From an uncultured Pseudomonadota bacterium (GTDB taxonomy: Bacteria > Pseudomonadota > Alphaproteobacteria > Rs-D84), in NCBI GenBank assembly GCA_902802115.1, contig CADCKW010000001.1:216700-280699 (forward strand): a stretch of 64,000 nucleotides of DNA. Direction: 5' to 3'. The position numbers and the translations under genes are program-made. Positions 27,394 through 36,091 of this stretch are shown here, one piece after another. The notes below the pieces were generated by a model. That model did no database searches. It was not told where the DNA came from and worked only from the letters and a program-made list of their open reading frames with translations. Position 1 is the first letter of the stretch. Each line of letters opens with the position of its first letter.

Positions 27394-27470
27394 TGGTGGG
27401 TGGTATTGGGCTCGAACCAACGACCTCCACGATGTCAACGTGACGCTCTAGCCAACTGAGCTAACCACCC
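27394..27470 (-). tRNA. tRNA-Val (GAC)
   Basis: Minus-strand cloverleaf: acceptor GGGTGGT/ACCACCC, D-arm GCTC/GAGC, anticodon loop TTGACAT (anticodon GAC), T-arm GTTGG TTCGAGC CCAAT, discriminator A, encoded CCA. Confidence 0.96.
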
Positions 27471-27515
27471 AAAGCCAAAGCATTATAACAATAAATTTTT
27501 GTTTTGCAAATAAAA

Positions 27516-27538
27516 ATTGCCCGCGGGGGCGGGCAATT
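27516..27538 (-). terminator. Terminator between the two tRNA-Val genes
   Basis: Minus strand ATTGCCCGC-CCCC-GCGGGCAAT followed by T-rich TTTTATTT. Confidence 0.8.
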
Positions 27539-27554
27539 ACAAACAACCAAACGA

Positions 27555-27631
27555 TGGTGGATGTTAAGGGACTCGAACCCCTGACCCTCTGCGTGTAAAG
27601 CAGATGCTCTAGCCAACTGAGCTAAACATCC
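27555..27631 (-). tRNA. tRNA-Val (TAC)
   Basis: Minus-strand cloverleaf: acceptor GGATGTT/AACATCC, D-arm GCTC/GAGC, anticodon loop TTTACAC (anticodon TAC), T-arm AGGGG TTCGAGT CCCTT, discriminator A, encoded CCA. With the GAC gene downstream it completes the usual valine pair. Confidence 0.96.
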
Positions 27632-27734
27632 AACAAAGGTAATTTGATTATAGATGAAAAATTCGCATTGTCTAGTTTTTTATAAAAACACCAAAATACC
27701 GGTGCTTTTTACACAAAAACCGATTCATTTTTTG

Positions 27735-27768
27735 CAAAAAAACAACCGGCAAATGCCGGCGTTTTTTT
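27735..27768 (-). terminator. Terminator after the SIMPL gene
   Basis: CCGGCAAATGCCGG stem flanked by A- and T-tracts, eight bases past the SIMPL-gene stop. A second, weaker hairpin (CACCAAAATACCGGTG) lies at 27.685-27.712 kb. Nothing else is seen in the spacer up to tRNA-Val. Confidence 0.8.
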
Positions 27769-27775
27769 CAAATGA

Positions 27776-28492
27776 TTATTCCAAAAAGTATTCCACTGTT
27801 GCAACAACACGAACGCGTTTGTTTATTTGTTGTGATTCGGGTGCGTTTGCATTATCGCGTGGCAAAATTGAAATTACACCTTGGTTTGCGCTGTGTATCT
27901 TGCCAACCTTGCTGTCGCTGGATTTTGCGAATTCCAATGCGGCCTGACGCGCGTTTTTGGTTGCTGTTTCCAACAATTGTGGTTTGATTTCATTTAAATT
28001 TGTAAATATATATGAAATTGGCGAATCGTAACGATTTTCAAATACAACACCATGACTGATTAAATCACCTGTTTTTGTATAAGTTTCTGCGACATTATGC
28101 ACCTGGTTTGAACGCAGGGTCATCGTGCGTGTTAAAATGAACCGCGATGTAATGGTTTCATTTCCGCGATATGGGTTTGTCATCAAATCATTTGTTTCGG
28201 TTCCGCCCATTTCTATTTCATTATCATTAAATCCATTATCGTGCAAGAAATTCACAATCGCATCAGTTTGCTTTTCCAAATCGTTTTTAGTTTTTACAAC
28301 ATCGTTTCCTGTTGCGACAAATTTAATTTCCCAAATTGCCAGGTTGGCCTCCACATCGGTTTCCGCCAAACCTTTGACGGTGACGGCATTGTAATTAAAT
28401 TTAGATTTGTAATAATAATACCCCGGGAAAAATCCCACAAATAACAAACCAACCGCTACAATCACAACATACCAATAAGAAATCTTTTTCAA
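27776..28492 (-). CDS. SIMPL-domain (DUF541) periplasmic protein
   Basis: A 238-residue protein with one N-terminal hydrophobic segment (residues 5-26) that is either an uncleaved anchor or a signal sequence. The SIMPL/DUF541 hallmarks follow: VTVKGLAETDVEANLAIWEIKF, then a long helix with paired strands, then ATKNARQAALEFAKSSDSKVGKI and the end INKRVRVVATVEYFLE. Family members (for example BP26/YggE) are envelope proteins of unclear biochemical role, some linked to oxidative stress. It stands alone, with its own terminator. Confidence 0.9.
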   Translation of the reverse strand: MKKISYWYVVIVAVGLLFVGFFPGYYYYKSKFNYNAVTVKGLAETDVEANLAIWEIKFVATGNDVVKTKNDLEKQTDAIVNFLHDNGFNDNEIEMGGTETNDLMTNPYRGNETITSRFILTRTMTLRSNQVHNVAETYTKTGDLISHGVVFENRYDSPISYIFTNLNEIKPQLLETATKNARQAALEFAKSSDSKVGKIHSANQGVISILPRDNANAPESQQINKRVRVVATVEYFLE

Positions 28493-28552
28493 TTTAACTC
28501 TCCTTTCCTTGTCTTTATTCTAAACACGTTGCAAAATTTAAACAAGTTATTT

Positions 28553-29320
28553 TTAACGATGTTTTTGTTCCCAACGCAAAGCATTTTGAATATATTGTTT
28601 TGCGCGCGCTACATCGAATTTATCATCTGTTTTTAATTTACCTTCGGCATCAATCCAAATGTCGTGCGCGCCGGCAACCCGCGATATTTTTGTTAAATTA
28701 TCTGCGACATTTTCCGGCGACATACCACCTGAATAACCTTGGTAGTGAAAATATGGATATACCGGCGCACGCCATACACCCGCATCACGCCCCGTTCCAC
28801 CTGATTCATCAAACAATAAACTAAAATTTGCGCCAATTTTATGTAATTGTTGAACAGCATTTACAGTTGTCGGTTTGTATTGAATAATAAATTCTTTATC
28901 TTCATAATATTCAATCAAGTTTTTCAATTTTTGTGGATTAAATTTTTCGGCGGTTTTTTGTGGCATATTTAATTGAATGCGTTTAACAACTGGTTGCAAA
29001 CAAGTTATATGTTGCAATATGAATCTATCTGCATTAAACAGTGGTTGTAATGCAACTGGCACTGTTCCATTACAAATATCATCGCACCAATCATTATTCA
29101 CATGAATTGCAAGGTTACATACATCTTTTGTTGTAACATCATCAGACATCTTATCCACCAATTGTTTTATCCATTTATATCTTTCTGTATCTGGTGAAAC
29201 TTTGCCTGGGTGCATTTGAACCGCAATTTCAACGCGCGGGTCCATTTTACACAAATCAAACATTTCATCATGTGTGTTATGATTGCGTGGGTCAGAACAT
29301 GTTATATACCGTATATCCAT
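28553..29320 (-). CDS. TrpF-like TIM-barrel protein
   Basis: A 255-residue protein. I chose the ATG at 29320 (MDIRYITCSDPR), which has AAGGA seven bases upstream and lies two bases after the rlmN stop. The C-terminal half resembles phosphoribosylanthranilate isomerases: LLFDESGGTGRDAG (compare the family's LLDS..GGTG) and YSGGMSPENVADNL (compare AGGL.PENV). It lacks the family's normal N-terminal KICG strand and is longer than TrpF. No other trp gene is nearby, so its substrate may differ. Whether it is an orphan TrpF or a repurposed barrel cannot be told from sequence alone. Confidence 0.75.
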   Translation of the reverse strand: MDIRYITCSDPRNHNTHDEMFDLCKMDPRVEIAVQMHPGKVSPDTERYKWIKQLVDKMSDDVTTKDVCNLAIHVNNDWCDDICNGTVPVALQPLFNADRFILQHITCLQPVVKRIQLNMPQKTAEKFNPQKLKNLIEYYEDKEFIIQYKPTTVNAVQQLHKIGANFSLLFDESGGTGRDAGVWRAPVYPYFHYQGYSGGMSPENVADNLTKISRVAGAHDIWIDAEGKLKTDDKFDVARAKQYIQNALRWEQKHR

Positions 29321-29322
29321 AT

Positions 29323-30414
29323 TTAATCCTTTTTGTTGTTCAATCGCAGTTGCCCACATGCAGAACCAATATCGGTCCCTCTCTCTCGCCGTATGCGTGT
29401 ATGTATTCCGTTTTTAATTAAAATATCTTGGAAACGATGAACGGCGTTGCCCGATGGCGCGGCAAAATCGCGTTCATCAACCGCGTTCCATGGAATTAAA
29501 TTTACCATACAATTTTTACCAGTCAATAAATTTGATAACATTTCGGCATATTCTGGTGTGCAGTTGTATAATATTGTGTCGCCATTTTTATCTTTTTTAC
29601 CCAATAAAATATATTCAATCATTAACTGACGATTGTGCAGATTCGTAAATTCATCTGCCGCCGTTAAAACCTCTGCAATTTTATATTTGTTGTTGATTGG
29701 CATTATTGTTGAACGTAATTCATCGTCTGGTGCATGCAAAGATATCGCCAAATTTATTGGCCGTCCCCACTTTATTAAATCATAAATTCCCGGGACAATT
29801 CCGCATGTTGAAACCGTCATGCGTCGCCAAGAAATATTTAATTCGCTATTTGCGCGTTCCAGAAATCCAATAACATTTTCGGTATTTTGCAGTGGTTCGC
29901 CTGTTCCCATAACAACGATATGTGAAACATCATTATTGTTTGCATCACCATTTGCACGAATTTTTACATTGCCATTTCGTAATTCCCATTGCGCAACCAG
30001 AATTTGAGAATATATTTCATCAACGCTTAAATTGCGTTTTAATCCTAATAAAGTGCTGGCACAAAATTTACAACCCATCGCGCAACCGGCCTGGGAACTG
30101 ACACATACAGAATTTCCGTATGTTGTGCGCATTAACACACACTCAATTTGTTCGTTATCATGTAATTCCAATAAAAATTTAGTTGTTTCCCCGTCGGCTG
30201 ATTGCAGTTTTTTTACAATTTTTACAGGTAAAGTTTGTGCAATCAAATCCAATTTTTTGCGTAAATCCACCGGCAAATTTTTCATAGATTCTGCATCAGG
30301 TGCCCCGCGTTGCAACCAATCGCGAATTTGCGCAGCGCGAAATTTGGGCTCGCCCATGTCCATAACGAATTTTTGCAATTCGCTGTCTGTCAAAGAAAAT
30401 AAAACAGGTTTCAT
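29323..30414 (-). CDS. rlmN: Dual-specificity rRNA/tRNA methyltransferase RlmN
   Basis: Radical-SAM enzyme that methylates C2 of A2503 in 23S rRNA and A37 in some tRNAs. The cluster motif is Cys111-x3-Cys115-x2-Cys118 in QAGCAMGCKFCAS. The methyl-carrying cysteine is Cys353 in IGSACGQLR. GTGEPLQN and the SLHAPDDELRSTIMP segment are typical. 363 residues. Its start overlaps the stop of the SurA-like gene (ATGA) and it is two bases from the TrpF-like gene, so it sits inside the LPS-assembly operon. Confidence 0.97.
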   Translation of the reverse strand: MKPVLFSLTDSELQKFVMDMGEPKFRAAQIRDWLQRGAPDAESMKNLPVDLRKKLDLIAQTLPVKIVKKLQSADGETTKFLLELHDNEQIECVLMRTTYGNSVCVSSQAGCAMGCKFCASTLLGLKRNLSVDEIYSQILVAQWELRNGNVKIRANGDANNNDVSHIVVMGTGEPLQNTENVIGFLERANSELNISWRRMTVSTCGIVPGIYDLIKWGRPINLAISLHAPDDELRSTIMPINNKYKIAEVLTAADEFTNLHNRQLMIEYILLGKKDKNGDTILYNCTPEYAEMLSNLLTGKNCMVNLIPWNAVDERDFAAPSGNAVHRFQDILIKNGIHTRIRRERGTDIGSACGQLRLNNKKD

Positions 30415-31232
30415 AATTTATATCTTTCGTCTTTGATAACAATCATAGCACGACGCCGTAATTGTTTTAATTGTTGGTCTGCCATAAACATAGCCTGTTT
30501 GTATTCGGCATTTTGTTTAATGATTTTATCCAGGTTTTTATATTCATCTGTTTTTGTTGTATCGCATACCAAAAACACAGACGAATTTACCGGTTTTGAC
30601 CATGTTAATTTTGGTAGTTCGGCGATTGCGTCCCTGACATCTGGGGATAATTCATATTGTTTTGCGGTAATTTTTTGTGGTGCGCCACCAAAGTTTTCAG
30701 CCATACGCATTGCATCATCACAATTTTTTGGCGAACTTAACTTTGCGCGCACAGATTCCGGCACATCAACCAATCGCACCAATGTCACATTTAAAGGCAA
30801 ACCGCGGTCGCGTGCCAATTCGGCGCGTTCTGCGGCAATATCTGCATCGGTCACATCAACCATTGGCAATACAGTTTTTGCAACAACAACCTGCCATGCA
30901 ATTCCGGCGCGCACTGCATCACGCGCGATATTTTTTTCATTTGTGGAAAGTTCTGGCAAATTCATGCGTTTTATTTCGGCATCAACATCTTTGTCTGGGA
31001 TATTTACACCAAAATTACTGGCATAGTTTAATTTAACGGCATCATCAATAATATTTTGCAATGCAACGCGTCTATTGTCTGTTGATATTTTACCTTGGTA
31101 TGACATCAGTTTTGTTCGTGCTGTAATATCTGCATCTGTAATAACTTTGCCATTAACGGTTGCGACAACGGTTGTGGCATTTGCCGGAAAAACACAAAAC
31201 AAACATAACATCGCAATAATATATTTTTTCAT
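30411..31232 (-). CDS. SurA-like periplasmic chaperone
   Basis: A 273-residue secreted protein. I chose the ATG at 31232, preceded by AAGGAGG, rather than the longer frame to 31250. A cleavable signal peptide (MKKYIIAMLCLFCVFPANA) is followed by the SurA N-terminal pattern: VVATVNGKVITDADITART, then NIIDDAVKLNYASNFGVNI. A parvulin-type PPIase domain is not recognisable. The C-terminal half (residues 150-230) is degenerate. It lies directly downstream of lptD, the standard alphaproteobacterial place for surA, which supports a role in outer-membrane protein folding. Confidence 0.82.
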   Translation of the reverse strand: MKKYIIAMLCLFCVFPANATTVVATVNGKVITDADITARTKLMSYQGKISTDNRRVALQNIIDDAVKLNYASNFGVNIPDKDVDAEIKRMNLPELSTNEKNIARDAVRAGIAWQVVVAKTVLPMVDVTDADIAAERAELARDRGLPLNVTLVRLVDVPESVRAKLSSPKNCDDAMRMAENFGGAPQKITAKQYELSPDVRDAIAELPKLTWSKPVNSSVFLVCDTTKTDEYKNLDKIIKQNAEYKQAMFMADQQLKQLRRRAMIVIKDERYKL

Positions 31233-31244
31233 ATTTCCTCCTTG

Positions 31245-31270
31245 TCCCACGAAGCCTTGGCGAAGTGGGA
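31245..31270. repeat. Palindrome TCCCACGAAGCC-TTGGCGAAGTGGGA
   Basis: A TCCCAC / GTGGGA stem with an inner GAAGCC-TTGGCGAAG loop occupies the gap between lptD and the surA-like gene. The same core (CCAC-GAGCC-CTTGGCGA-GTGG) reappears in the complex palindrome at 59.4 kb, which marks it as a dispersed element. Confidence 0.7.
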
Positions 31271-31278
31271 TCCTTTAA

Positions 31279-33294
31279 TTAATAATCTAAACCAAACCTG
31301 AACTGGAAAGTTGTATTTCCTGTATAATCATCGCGAATTGCATAATCGCGATGATATCCCAATGACAAGAAATAACATGGGTGTTTATAATATAACCGTC
31401 CAGAATGTCTTTGGAATTGGTTGTATGTGTTATTATATATCGCATCAAAATTAAAAGACAACCGTTCTGTTAATTGAATCCTGATACCACCAGCGGTTTC
31501 GTTTATATCTTGACCTAAAAATGCTTCATCTAATTGTTCTGACCAAATGTGACCAACATATATGTAATTATGTGATGTTCCAATTCTGCCATCTGTTTCA
31601 ATATGACGCAAAGCCAAGGAATCGCGGTCCAGGCGAAAACGGGAATTTAATCCTAGCCAAGAACCATTATCCAAACTAACCCGTCCAACATAATCGGACG
31701 CGTCTTTGTGGAATCCACTGTTTGGGTCGGTTTTTGCGCGCGCACTTAAATCATAACTTTGACCTAAAAATACTTCTGCGGATTCACCGTCATTACTAAA
31801 TGTAGCCCAACGAACCCCGTAATCGGCAAATGTTCCGTTTTCCCACAAATCGTATCCAGCAAACCGATTGTTTGAAAACAAAGTTGTGTCAGATAATAAT
31901 GCCCCCGCAGAATCACTGGATTCGCGTGTTGCAAATAATTCTTGTGTTTCTGTATGGCGCATAACTGTAATTCTGGCGCGTGGTTCAATAATGTGTGTCC
32001 AATTTTTTCCAGGACGGAATAACGGCAAAGACCATTCTGCATAACCCGATGGTAAAAATCTGTTTTTCATACCGGTATATTCTGGGGTATCTGTTAAATC
32101 GTAATTCCTGAAATTATAAACATCGTATCGTGCGTCCAAACTGAGTGTAAATCTGTTTCCGCCCCACAAAGTCCATGGCGAAACAATTCGTGCGTCACCA
32201 ATTACGCGTTGCATTGATGTATTATCATGTCCATCGACCGCCAAAATATCACTGGCGAATGTTGCATATGTTTCTTGGAATATTGGCGATGTTTGAAAAA
32301 CACCGCGTATGTTTGGCAAAATGTTTCCATTAACGGTTGCCTCGTTTGAATTAGAATCACGCAGTTCCTGGAATATGTGCGTATCTGCAACAATATAACC
32401 TGATTGCCCAAATAATTCTATTTCTGCCCCAGAATCCAAATACGGTTGGTCATCATAAAATCCGTATTTTTGCAAATATGTTTTATCAGACACGCGTTCC
32501 AAAGCAACCTTCATACGCGTATATTCGCCAAATTCGATAACATCATTATTGAATATATGCCACCGATTTTCGCCATTGCGATTTTGTGTAAAAGACCCAC
32601 GCGTTCTGTATTCACTGTGTTCGCCATTTAACCGATGTTCCACCTGAATCAGCGGGTTTTCTGCGGTTAAATAAGACAATGTCACCGTTGCATCATGATA
32701 ATCACTGAAATTTAAATACAGCGGAATATTTATTTGTGTTCCCATATTATTTGTGGAACTGAAATCAGGTATTAATAATCCAGACCGATATTTAACACCC
32801 GGGTCCGGCATAGAATAATACGGAAACCAAAATACCGGCAATTCATATACCCACAACACAGGGTTATAAAAATACAAATCGCGCTTTGTGGAATTATGCT
32901 TTATTTTTGATGCCGAAATTTCCCATGCATTACCAAATGAATCACAACCATCACATGCGGTAAATACCGCATGCTTTGCAACGGTTATGTCATTATCGCG
33001 ACTGACAGATTCTGCACTGATATAAACATGGTCGCCCAACCATAATTCTACATCTTTGCCATCAATTTTTGTTCCGCGATTAGAAAAACTGGAATCAGTT
33101 AATTTTAATGTTTGTCCTGATTGATTTGTAATTGTTGTTTTGCCAACGGTTTTTATTTCGGCACTGTGTATATCGTATTCAATTTTGTCGGCAACAATAG
33201 TTTTGGGTTCATCAATATTAACCGCCCCCGGCAACGCATTTGCGGTTGCGCAATATAAAAAGACCAACCAAAAATTTATAATACACTTTTTCAT
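31279..33294 (-). CDS. lptD: LPS-assembly outer-membrane protein LptD
   Basis: Inserts lipopolysaccharide into the outer leaflet with LptE. A signal peptide (residues 1-20) is followed by an OstA/LptA-like N-terminal domain (IVADKIEYDIHSAEIKTVG) and a long C-terminal beta-barrel of alternating aromatic strands that ends in TTFQFRFGLDY, a terminal outer-membrane signature. 671 residues, at the short end for the family. The start overlaps lptG by four bases. It implies that this organism makes LPS or LOS, unlike many Rickettsiales. Confidence 0.94.
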   Translation of the reverse strand: MKKCIINFWLVFLYCATANALPGAVNIDEPKTIVADKIEYDIHSAEIKTVGKTTITNQSGQTLKLTDSSFSNRGTKIDGKDVELWLGDHVYISAESVSRDNDITVAKHAVFTACDGCDSFGNAWEISASKIKHNSTKRDLYFYNPVLWVYELPVFWFPYYSMPDPGVKYRSGLLIPDFSSTNNMGTQINIPLYLNFSDYHDATVTLSYLTAENPLIQVEHRLNGEHSEYRTRGSFTQNRNGENRWHIFNNDVIEFGEYTRMKVALERVSDKTYLQKYGFYDDQPYLDSGAEIELFGQSGYIVADTHIFQELRDSNSNEATVNGNILPNIRGVFQTSPIFQETYATFASDILAVDGHDNTSMQRVIGDARIVSPWTLWGGNRFTLSLDARYDVYNFRNYDLTDTPEYTGMKNRFLPSGYAEWSLPLFRPGKNWTHIIEPRARITVMRHTETQELFATRESSDSAGALLSDTTLFSNNRFAGYDLWENGTFADYGVRWATFSNDGESAEVFLGQSYDLSARAKTDPNSGFHKDASDYVGRVSLDNGSWLGLNSRFRLDRDSLALRHIETDGRIGTSHNYIYVGHIWSEQLDEAFLGQDINETAGGIRIQLTERLSFNFDAIYNNTYNQFQRHSGRLYYKHPCYFLSLGYHRDYAIRDDYTGNTTFQFRFGLDY

Positions 33295-34352
33295 TTTTTG
33301 CGTAATACCATTATTGATACACCCAACACCAAAAATACCCCAAATGCCAGTATGTAAAAATCAGTTAATGATACCAACATGTTTGCAGATGTCATATATA
33401 ATGTCATCAAAATCGCCATAGACAATACCGCCATCGCAGGTGAAAAACTGGCGCGACGACGCAACAAAGATGTTTTTAATAATATTGTTGCACACACAAT
33501 CGTCAAAATTAAATTCATAAATGGCATCAAAACCCGATTGCTTAATTCACTCAAAACAGCCTTTTGTTGTTTGGCATCGCCAACAGGATTGCGAACATAT
33601 TTTAATAAATTACCAGATGAAATTCTGCGCACACGAAAAGCCCCAGAGTTTTCTTGTTCTGCCAACCCCAAATCCATATCAAATGTATCAAATGTTCCAG
33701 TCACCATTGCGCGACCATGTGATTGCAAAGATCCGTTTTCCATAACAATTGATAAACCGCGTGGTGTTGTCACCAATTTTCCAGTTTCTGCAAAAACAAC
33801 CATATTATTTTTTTCGTTTCGTGTATCAGACAACATAACCTGGGACATATCATGTCCAGAAACTTTATCAACATAAACAACCAATCCATCGGTAATATTT
33901 GTAAATGCAGATTCTTGGACCTTTAAATGTGCCAAACCATAACGCAGATTCCATTGTGTATCATAAAAATAACTTTGACTGATTGGTACCAACCAAATAT
34001 TTAAAATCAAATTTAATATGGTTAAAATTGTTGCAAATCTAATTGCCGGCCGGGCCAGTTGCCATGGCGACAGGCCGGACGCCATCATAACCGACACTTC
34101 GTTATCAGCGATTGTTTTATTATACACGAAAATAACCGCAATAAATGTCACAAACGGAATAATAATAGAAATTATAAAAGGAATTAAAAACGCGACCAGA
34201 CCAATAAAACTGCCGAAATTTATACCATAATTTAATAAAAATTTCATCATGGCCATAATCTGCATGGTCCATGCCAACCCCGTCAATATCAGCAACAGCA
34301 TAACAAAAATCGCAATCAGTTGCCGGGAAAGATACCTATTTATAATTCTCAT
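33291..34352 (-). CDS. lptG: LPS export permease LptF/LptG family
   Basis: Inner-membrane permease of the Lpt bridge. The ATG at 34352 (MRIINRYLSRQL) matches family N-termini; the extra ten codons to 34382 do not. Six hydrophobic segments are visible, three on each side of a periplasmic beta-jellyroll (residues about 130-260). Only one such permease gene is present before lptD. The usual lptF partner is missing from this operon and must be elsewhere, so the LptG rather than LptF label rests on adjacency to lptD. Confidence 0.88.
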   Translation of the reverse strand: MRIINRYLSRQLIAIFVMLLLILTGLAWTMQIMAMMKFLLNYGINFGSFIGLVAFLIPFIISIIIPFVTFIAVIFVYNKTIADNEVSVMMASGLSPWQLARPAIRFATILTILNLILNIWLVPISQSYFYDTQWNLRYGLAHLKVQESAFTNITDGLVVYVDKVSGHDMSQVMLSDTRNEKNNMVVFAETGKLVTTPRGLSIVMENGSLQSHGRAMVTGTFDTFDMDLGLAEQENSGAFRVRRISSGNLLKYVRNPVGDAKQQKAVLSELSNRVLMPFMNLILTIVCATILLKTSLLRRRASFSPAMAVLSMAILMTLYMTSANMLVSLTDFYILAFGVFLVLGVSIMVLRKK

Positions 34353-34407
34353 GATAACATAAGTATAGAGCCCAAAAACCACACCGTCAAATTATTTATA
34401 ATTTTTC

Positions 34408-34437
34408 TTGCAATTACAAAAAAGCATGTCATAATAC
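34408..34437 (+). promoter_or_regulatory. Promoter of the nusA operon
   Basis: TTGCAA (34408-34413) is followed 16 bases later by CATAAT or 18 bases later by TAATAC. Transcription would begin near 34.445 kb, upstream of the leader terminator. Confidence 0.6.
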
Positions 34438-34463
34438 AAATGTTCTTAAAAAATAGTTTTTTT

Positions 34464-34493
34464 AAGGGCGGGGCATAAAAACCCCGCCCTTTT
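34464..34493 (+). terminator. Intrinsic terminator inside the nusA leader
   Basis: A perfect ten-base stem AAGGGCGGGG / CCCCGCCCTT is followed by TTTTAAT. It is 37 bases upstream of the nusA ATG and downstream of the apparent promoter. No other gene on the plus strand could use it, so it most likely attenuates nusA. Confidence 0.75.
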
Positions 34494-34529
34494 AATAAAA
34501 TTAAAAATATAAAACAACAGGAGTAAAAA

Positions 34530-36062
34530 ATGGCGTTTGTTTCTATGCCTCGTCAGGATTTATTAGAAGGTATTAAATCTTTGGCTGCTGAAAAAAACAT
34601 AGACAAAGAAATTGTGTTTGAATCTTTGGAATTGGCTATTGCAAAAATTGCAAAGCATAAATACGGTGAAGAATTCAACATAACTGCATCTATTGACCGC
34701 AAAAACGGTGCGATTCATACCCAGCGTTTATTTACAGTCATTGAATCACCTGAATCCATGGGCGATGAATATGACCCAAATACAATGCTGACTGTGGCCC
34801 AGGCAAAGAAATATGCCGAAAATCCGGTTGTTGGCGATGTTGTGTCCGACCCATTACCAGAACCTGATTTTGGTCGTGTTGCGTTTCAAACCGCGCGTCA
34901 AATTATGATTGGTCGTGTGCGCGATGCCGAAAAAGGTCATCAATACGAAGATTTCAAAGACGAAATTGGCACAATTGTCAGCGGTGTTGTTAAACGTTTG
35001 GAATTTGGTAATGTGTATGTTGATATCAACGGCAAAGCCGAAGGTTATATTAAAAGCACAGAATTAATACCTGGGGAACGTTTGGCTGTCGGTGATCGTG
35101 TGCGTGCATTGATTATGAATGTGGAACGTTCAAATTCTGGGCCACAAATTTATTTGACGCGTACGCACCCATCGTTTATGGAAAAATTATTCACCCAAGA
35201 AGTTCCAGAAATTTACGAAGGTATTATTAAAATTAAATCTGTATCACGCGCACCTGGCTCGCATGCGAAAATCGCAGTCGAAGCAACTGACCCATCTATT
35301 GACGCGGTTGGTATGACTGTTGGTATCAAAGGAACGCGTATTCAACCTGTTATAAACGAATGCAATGGTGAAAAAATCGATGTGATTTTGTATTCCGAAG
35401 ATCCTGCGGTTTATATTGTCAATGCGATGCAGCCTGCAAAAGTTGCAAAAATCATTATTGATGAAGACAATCATCGTGCGGCAATTGTTGTAAATCCAGA
35501 CCAACAATCTTTGGCAATTGGTCGTCGTGGTCAAAATGTTCGCCTTGCTTCTCAATTAACAGGTTGGGAAATCGATGTGTTAAGTGAAGAAGAAGAACAA
35601 GAACGCAGGGCGCGCGAAACAAAAGAAAAAACAGAATTGTTTATTCGTGGGCTTGATGTCGATGAAATGATTGCGCAAATTTTAATCAACGAAGGATTCC
35701 GCACAATCGAAGAAATTGCATTTGTTGATATCCAAGAATTAGAATCTATCGAAAGTTTCAATGCTGAATTGGCGGCAGAATTACAAAAACGCGCCAAAGA
35801 ATATTTGAACAAACAAGAACAAGAATACATTGAATCTGGTCATGCAATCGGCATGAGTGACGATTTGTTAAACTTTTCATTTGTTCAACGTCCAATTTTG
35901 ATGAAATTGGGAAATGCTGGTATTAAAACTTTGACTGATTTGGCTGATTTGTCTGCGGACGAATTGGTTGAAATATTGGGCGAAGATACAATGTCATCGC
36001 GTTTGGCTGGTCGTGTAATTATGAAGGCACGCGAATTGGCATATAATATCAAACAAGACTAA
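34530..36062 (+). CDS. nusA: Transcription elongation/termination factor NusA
   Basis: Binds RNA polymerase and nascent RNA. The N-terminal domain is followed by S1 (residues about 135-200, GTIVSGVVKRLEFGNVYVDING), KH1 and KH2 (VGIKGTRIQPVINECNGEKIDV, then AIGRRGQNVRLASQLTGWEIDV) and two C-terminal acidic-repeat helix-hairpin-helix modules. 510 residues. AACAGGAGTAAAAAATG gives a strong ribosome-binding site. infB follows after 29 bases. rimP, almost always the gene before nusA, is not present: the neighbour is divergent lptG. Confidence 0.98.
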   Translation: MAFVSMPRQDLLEGIKSLAAEKNIDKEIVFESLELAIAKIAKHKYGEEFNITASIDRKNGAIHTQRLFTVIESPESMGDEYDPNTMLTVAQAKKYAENPVVGDVVSDPLPEPDFGRVAFQTARQIMIGRVRDAEKGHQYEDFKDEIGTIVSGVVKRLEFGNVYVDINGKAEGYIKSTELIPGERLAVGDRVRALIMNVERSNSGPQIYLTRTHPSFMEKLFTQEVPEIYEGIIKIKSVSRAPGSHAKIAVEATDPSIDAVGMTVGIKGTRIQPVINECNGEKIDVILYSEDPAVYIVNAMQPAKVAKIIIDEDNHRAAIVVNPDQQSLAIGRRGQNVRLASQLTGWEIDVLSEEEEQERRARETKEKTELFIRGLDVDEMIAQILINEGFRTIEEIAFVDIQELESIESFNAELAAELQKRAKEYLNKQEQEYIESGHAIGMSDDLLNFSFVQRPILMKLGNAGIKTLTDLADLSADELVEILGEDTMSSRLAGRVIMKARELAYNIKQD

Positions 36063-36091
36063 AAACAAAATAATTTAAGGGAACAAAATTA

